Notes under the pieces: generated by a model
What the model saw: only the letters and a program-made list of their open reading frames with translations
What the model was told of the DNA's origin: nothing
Databases searched by the model: none
Program-made: the position numbers and the translations under genes
Assembly: GCA_001949185.1 (NCBI GenBank)
Contig: BDGG01000006.1
Span: 1,959,131-2,023,130, forward strand
DNA length: 64,000 nt
Direction of reading: 5' to 3'
Source of the DNA: Ramazzottius varieornatus
Lineage: Eukaryota > Tardigrada > Eutardigrada > Parachela > Ramazzottiidae
Part shown: piece after piece, positions 60,292 to 64,000 of the stretch
Numbering within the stretch: the stretch's first letter is position 1
Layout of the letters: the number at the start of each line of letters is the position of its first letter

Positions 60292-61400
60292 ATTGGCGTC
60301 GCCGTTCTCGGAAAGAGCAGAAAGAAATCTCTCTGCGGCTAGCTTCAAACGGAAGAAAGCTCGAGCGTGGACTGTGGGAAGCGCAGAACGGTGGATCGAG
60401 CTGCTCAGTGAGCTAGAAGCGCAAGGCTACCTGTCAAATCCCGAAGGAATGATTAAGCGAGATGAGTCCAGCTTCATTCTTGTATTCGAGAGGAAGAAGA
60501 TGTTTACGGAGAAGAGAAAGAAACACACTAGGCTCAACACGGGACCGAGTAACCACGCTGTTCTGCGAAGATGCAGCTGGCCGTATGTTCAAGCCGTTGG
60601 TTCTCTTCGACGAAAAGATGCATGTGGGTAGCATGTACGAGAACACGAACGACAAACTGTATATTGCGGTTAATCGGTCGGGAACAATGGACTACAAAGT
60701 GCTGGCTGACTACTTCCGACAGGAAGTGTTACCAAACGCTGCAGATAAGAACGCTCCACTTCATTAGTATGGATGGACATTACAGTCACATCCTCAAAAT
60801 CCGGCTCTTCAAGGTCTGCATCGAGTCTGGCAAAGATATCCGTCTTGTATGTCTTCCTTCCGGTCAGACGGATAAGCTACAGCTGTTAGACAGCAGTCCG
60901 TTCGGAACCTTGAAGCCAAAATGGTCATCCTACAAGTCGTTCTATTCAATATCCACAGCTCGAGGTAAAACCAACATGATTGAGTTTGCTGTACGACCAG
61001 AGGTGGCTGGAATTATGAAGAAGGTACACAATTTGGCTTTCTTCTACGGAGTTTCCATGGATTATCAGTCACGGTTGGACCTGAAACAACTTCGTAGAAA
61101 AAGGCCACATGGCATACCTTTTTAGTACTTCCAGCACCCTCTGTATACGACGTTGACCAATGAACAAATTTTCCAACACCCAGTTTTTGAAATCCAGGTA
61201 ACTCAAGACACGTTTTCTGGACATTTGGCGGAGCTATGTACTCCGTCAACCAGCCGATTTTCTGTCGAACTCGAAGCCTCCTTGAAAAGCGGTTTCCGGA
61301 AGACCTCGACATCTTTCGCGCAACGGTCGACAAAGAGCTGGTCAAGTTCGACGCACAATGGATGCCAGAGATAAGCTGAGAAAGTTCCCCCTTGAAGAGG
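60292..61400 (+). pseudogene. pogo/Tigger-like DDE transposase remnant C
   Basis: Frames 60462-60767 and 60768-61125 contain RVTTLFCEDAAGRMFKPLVL, DEKMHVGSMYENTNDKLYIA, MDYKVLADYFRQEVLPNAAD, then after a +1 shift ISMDGHYSHILKIRLFK (second Asp, the D-G-H-x-S-H block) and LVCLPSGQTDKLQLLDSSPF, GTLKPKW (third Asp). This is the usual Tigger/Jerky order. Stop codons upstream (60293-60460) and the frame shift make it inactive. The segment to about 61380 (LEKRFPEDLDIFRATVDKEL) may be its C-terminus. The following ORF at 61358-61705 is unassigned. It is a different family from remnants A and B. Confidence 0.8.
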
Positions 61401-63634
61401 TAACGGACGATCTACGTTCCGACGGGGTGAGAATGAGTGGTGTCATGGCGGAAGCCAGTCTTGAGTCAATCAGTAACATTTTGGCCGGCTATAAGACTGC
61501 GGCGGTTACGGTTGTTGCTGCAGCAGGGAAGACATTTGTTTTCTATAAACCGAAGAAGCAACGAAAGACGAGAAATACTCGGATTACGGTCGAGACAGGC
61601 AGAAACATGCTGAACAGTGAATATATTCAGGCAACTGAGGAGCATCTCAGGTTACGAATGGGTCCGAGCACAACTACATCCCAGAGGCGTGAAGAGAGGA
61701 AATGAAGAGAGATGGCTAAAGAACTTTCTCCATCTACAAGATTCCACCGCAAGACATTTCTTCGCCATCTGAACTATCGATATTTGAGTTAGTAAAATTG
61801 TGCTCGCTCCGGTACGAGGATCAGAGCCTTACTTTTCTAACGGGAATACTTTGCTAACTCAAATGCTGCAGGCGGCGCGGCCATGTGTCTGATTCTGCTG
61901 AACATGTTCTACCGCTATATGGCAACCGACCAAGAGTTCCGATTTTCGATAGAAATGACGGCAGGTATCAACGTGCAACTACCACACAAGCAATTTATTC
62001 CTACTGTTGATGTCACATGCGATGTCACATGCGATGACAATATGTTTTCGCTCGAAAGTTAGCAAAGTTTTCGCCGTTCTGACTTTGAATAGAAACCAGC
62101 CGTACAGTCTTAAGCACGCTGTGTAACCCTCGCGTGATTTCTGCTTGTTGCTTCATATATGTGGCTAACTGGATCAGCTGATTCTGAGCTGCATTACGCC
62201 TTCTGCAGAAAGCGTGCTCCTTAATATCGTCAGCCATCTTCAAACGTTCTTGCTTCCTGAATTATATCCGCCTCGATCTGTCACCTATTTCCGGTTCAAG
62301 ATACTTCAGACTGAAGAAAAGCGTTGGGACAAATTTGCGAATTAATTTGACAATTTTTGGTCGGAAGACTTCCGAGAAAAATGTCAGACAAGTACTCGCC
62401 AGTTCGGCGAGTTAGAAAAGTTAGGCTCTGATACTCGTACAATAGTGATCTAAATTCTATAACAAATGGGTATCGGCGGTTCAATTTTCTAACAATGGGC
62501 TACCGACCAAATTGTTCAGGAATTGACTTGAATTTTGGGACCCCAAGGGTAAAGTTGAACTAGTGATGCAGTCAGGAGTAACAGACATCGGAGAGTATGA
62601 TACTTGGGTTCACTTGGCCGTCTGACCAGTTGCCAGATGGTTATGCCAGTTGCTCGAGGGGTTTGAAATTCCAAGTGTAAATGTTCTACCGTCAAAGCGA
62701 AGTCGTACAGCGTGAGAATGCACCGGTTCGGACGCAAAACTCCCGGGTGGGAATATTTCAGCTGGTGATTACCCCCAGATTTTCTGGAGAATCCTCCGAG
62801 AAGGGCGAACAGTTTTGTGAGACTTTGAGCCACGGCGAACTACGGCAGACTTACCGCGCGATCCCCTTCGACATGCATGACAGCCCCATGTCGAAAAAGG
62901 GCACTTTGGAAACAAGAACCGTTGTTAAAAAATGGGGCCGCCACGGCTTAAATAGGGCAAGATGTGGTTATACCTCGTACGTATAAGTTCTTGTTGGACG
63001 GTGATGCCACCTGCACCGGGCTTTTGCCGGCATGGTGCAGTTACGCGTCGGTCGGTCATGGATGGGGTGTTCATTGCTGCCGACTTTCGAACAAGCCAGA
63101 GCGAGAGCCTTGTAATCAAGTACGAATGTAAACATCCCATTAGATTGTAACAGTGGCACCATGGTCTATTTCAAATTCGCAGTGGTGACACTGATTAGAT
63201 TACAGACATTAAGCTGCCACCGCCAGATTAAAGTCCCACTGTAGCTAAGATGAGTTGCAACGTCACTCATAGGCGCAGCAGGTGATCAGGACTTTGAATA
63301 GTTGGGCAGCCACCATGCTTCCCAATGCTAGCCAACCGTAACTCGGGTTACGCTATTTTTCAAAGATAAGGGGAGCTCCGGAAAGCAAAATGTAGTTACA
63401 CGTCACGAAAGGGACGGAGCAAGGCCGTAGCTACAGTTGCAAAGTGAACGGGAGTGGCAACTTAATCTCTATATTGTCGACGGCTCGGCTATCGGAAGTG
63501 CCTGGTCTGTAATGTTATTACGTTTATAGAGTGCAAAATCGTTCTTCCACCGCGCGATAGTTCGCCGTCCACTCGACAGCTCAGGAGCTCTTCTCCGTTC
63601 CAGCGGTACTTGTAAGTGATCATCCGGCTCCAAA
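61401..63634. other. Spacer between pogo remnant C and HSP70-like C
   Basis: The ORF at 61358-61705 (MDARDKLRKFPLEEVTDDLR start, basic Lys-rich end KPKKQRKTRNTR) may be a transposon or gene remnant but I do not recognise it. No other feature is supported. Confidence 0.35.
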
Positions 63635-63962
63635 ATGACTTCCCGTCTTGGGTTCGGGATAGACCTAGGAACAAGTAACTGCAGTGCCGCCATATACTAC
63701 GGGAAACAAGAAAAACTTGTAATTGTCGACGACAACAACGGATCAAAAATCACGCCGAGCTATGTGCGGTATGGGAGCGACGGAAGCATCGTAGTTGGGA
63801 CACCTGCTAAGGCCGACCTTTCGTTGAATACCGCCACACCGTCTATCAAATCAAACGTATCCTTGTTCTACGCTGGAAAGACGTTGAAGTGCAGCGCAAC
63901 CGGGCGAGGAGAATGTTCAATGTTATTGAAGACTCACAGCAGAACGTCAAGATCCTCGTCCG
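63635..63962 (+). CDS. HSP70-like sequence C, N-terminal ATPase part, interrupted at or near the window end
   Basis: ATG 63635 opens LGFGIDLGTSNCSAAIYYGK, the HSP70 phosphate-1 loop with the conserved G-T-S-N, followed by LVIVDDNNGSKITPSYVRYG, IVVGTPAKADLSLNTATPSI and KSNVSLFYAGKTLKC. It has no detectable break in about 110 codons. The frame then runs into a perfect hairpin at 63963-64000, the last bases of the window, which looks like an insertion terminus. Whether the gene is intact beyond is not visible. It is a third divergent HSP70-like copy after those at 48664 (plus) and 59965 (minus); the three differ strongly from one another. Confidence 0.7.
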
Positions 63963-64000
63963 AAGTGGCGGAGTGGACCGGTTAGTCCACTCCGCCATTT
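63963..64000. repeat. Inverted repeat at window edge
   Basis: AAGTGGCGGAGTGGAC (63963-63978), loop CGGTTA, GTCCACTCCGCCATTT (63985-64000), 15 of 16 paired. It may continue past the window. The start AAGTGGCG resembles the hairpin-element core but the rest differs. Confidence 0.65.

Overview
The window is eukaryotic nuclear DNA from an invertebrate animal. Genes on both strands have many short GT..AG introns (about 55-400 bp, a few of 1.6-4.6 kb), and the conserved proteins are animal ones: a Brahma/BRG1-type SWI/SNF ATPase, an NK2.2/vnd homeodomain factor with the NK2-specific domain, a lysosomal-type GH35 beta-galactosidase and Ly6/quiver-like secreted proteins. The phylum cannot be fixed from the sequence; a small-genome protostome such as an ecdysozoan fits, as an inference. 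The exon models below were built by hand from splice sites, reading-frame phase and remembered family sequences.

Layout: (1) 1-7 kb, the 3' part of the brahma-like gene. (2) 7.5-9.9 kb, two reverse-strand paralogues for tiny secreted Gly/aromatic-rich peptides, each with the same upstream promoter block. (3) 9.9-13.6 kb, no convincing gene; a 4 x 32-bp tandem repeat. (4) 13.7-15.8 kb, a damaged intron-containing histone H2A-like copy and a hAT transposase C-terminal remnant. (5) 15.9-20.3 kb, a 7-exon BTB-BACK protein. (6) 20.8-23.7 kb, an unrecognised two-exon protein. (7) 24.4-27.0 kb, a complete 9-exon beta-galactosidase on the minus strand. (8) 27.6-31.6 kb, a tandem cluster of four 10-cysteine Ly6-like domains in three genes, one with a long helical Ala/Lys/Glu-rich tail and one apparently two-domain. 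(9) 31.6-38 kb, gene-poor. (10) 38.0-45.0 kb, the NK2.2/vnd gene on the minus strand. (11) 46-64 kb, a transposon-rich tract with a hAT remnant, three pogo/Tigger-like DDE transposase remnants, inverted-repeat elements, a palindromic tract around a 50-N assembly gap, and three divergent HSP70-like sequences. Two of the HSP70-like sequences are clearly broken, and the third ends in a hairpin at the window edge.

The most interesting items are a short hairpin-forming inverted-repeat element family (about 110-125 bp, core AAGTGGCGCAC..GTGCGCCACTT) with at least nine units here, three of them in introns of brahma and two in introns of the NK2 gene; the Ly6-like cluster with phase-1 symmetrical exons; the paired Gly-rich peptides with duplicated promoters; and the HSP70-like fragments embedded among DDE transposons.
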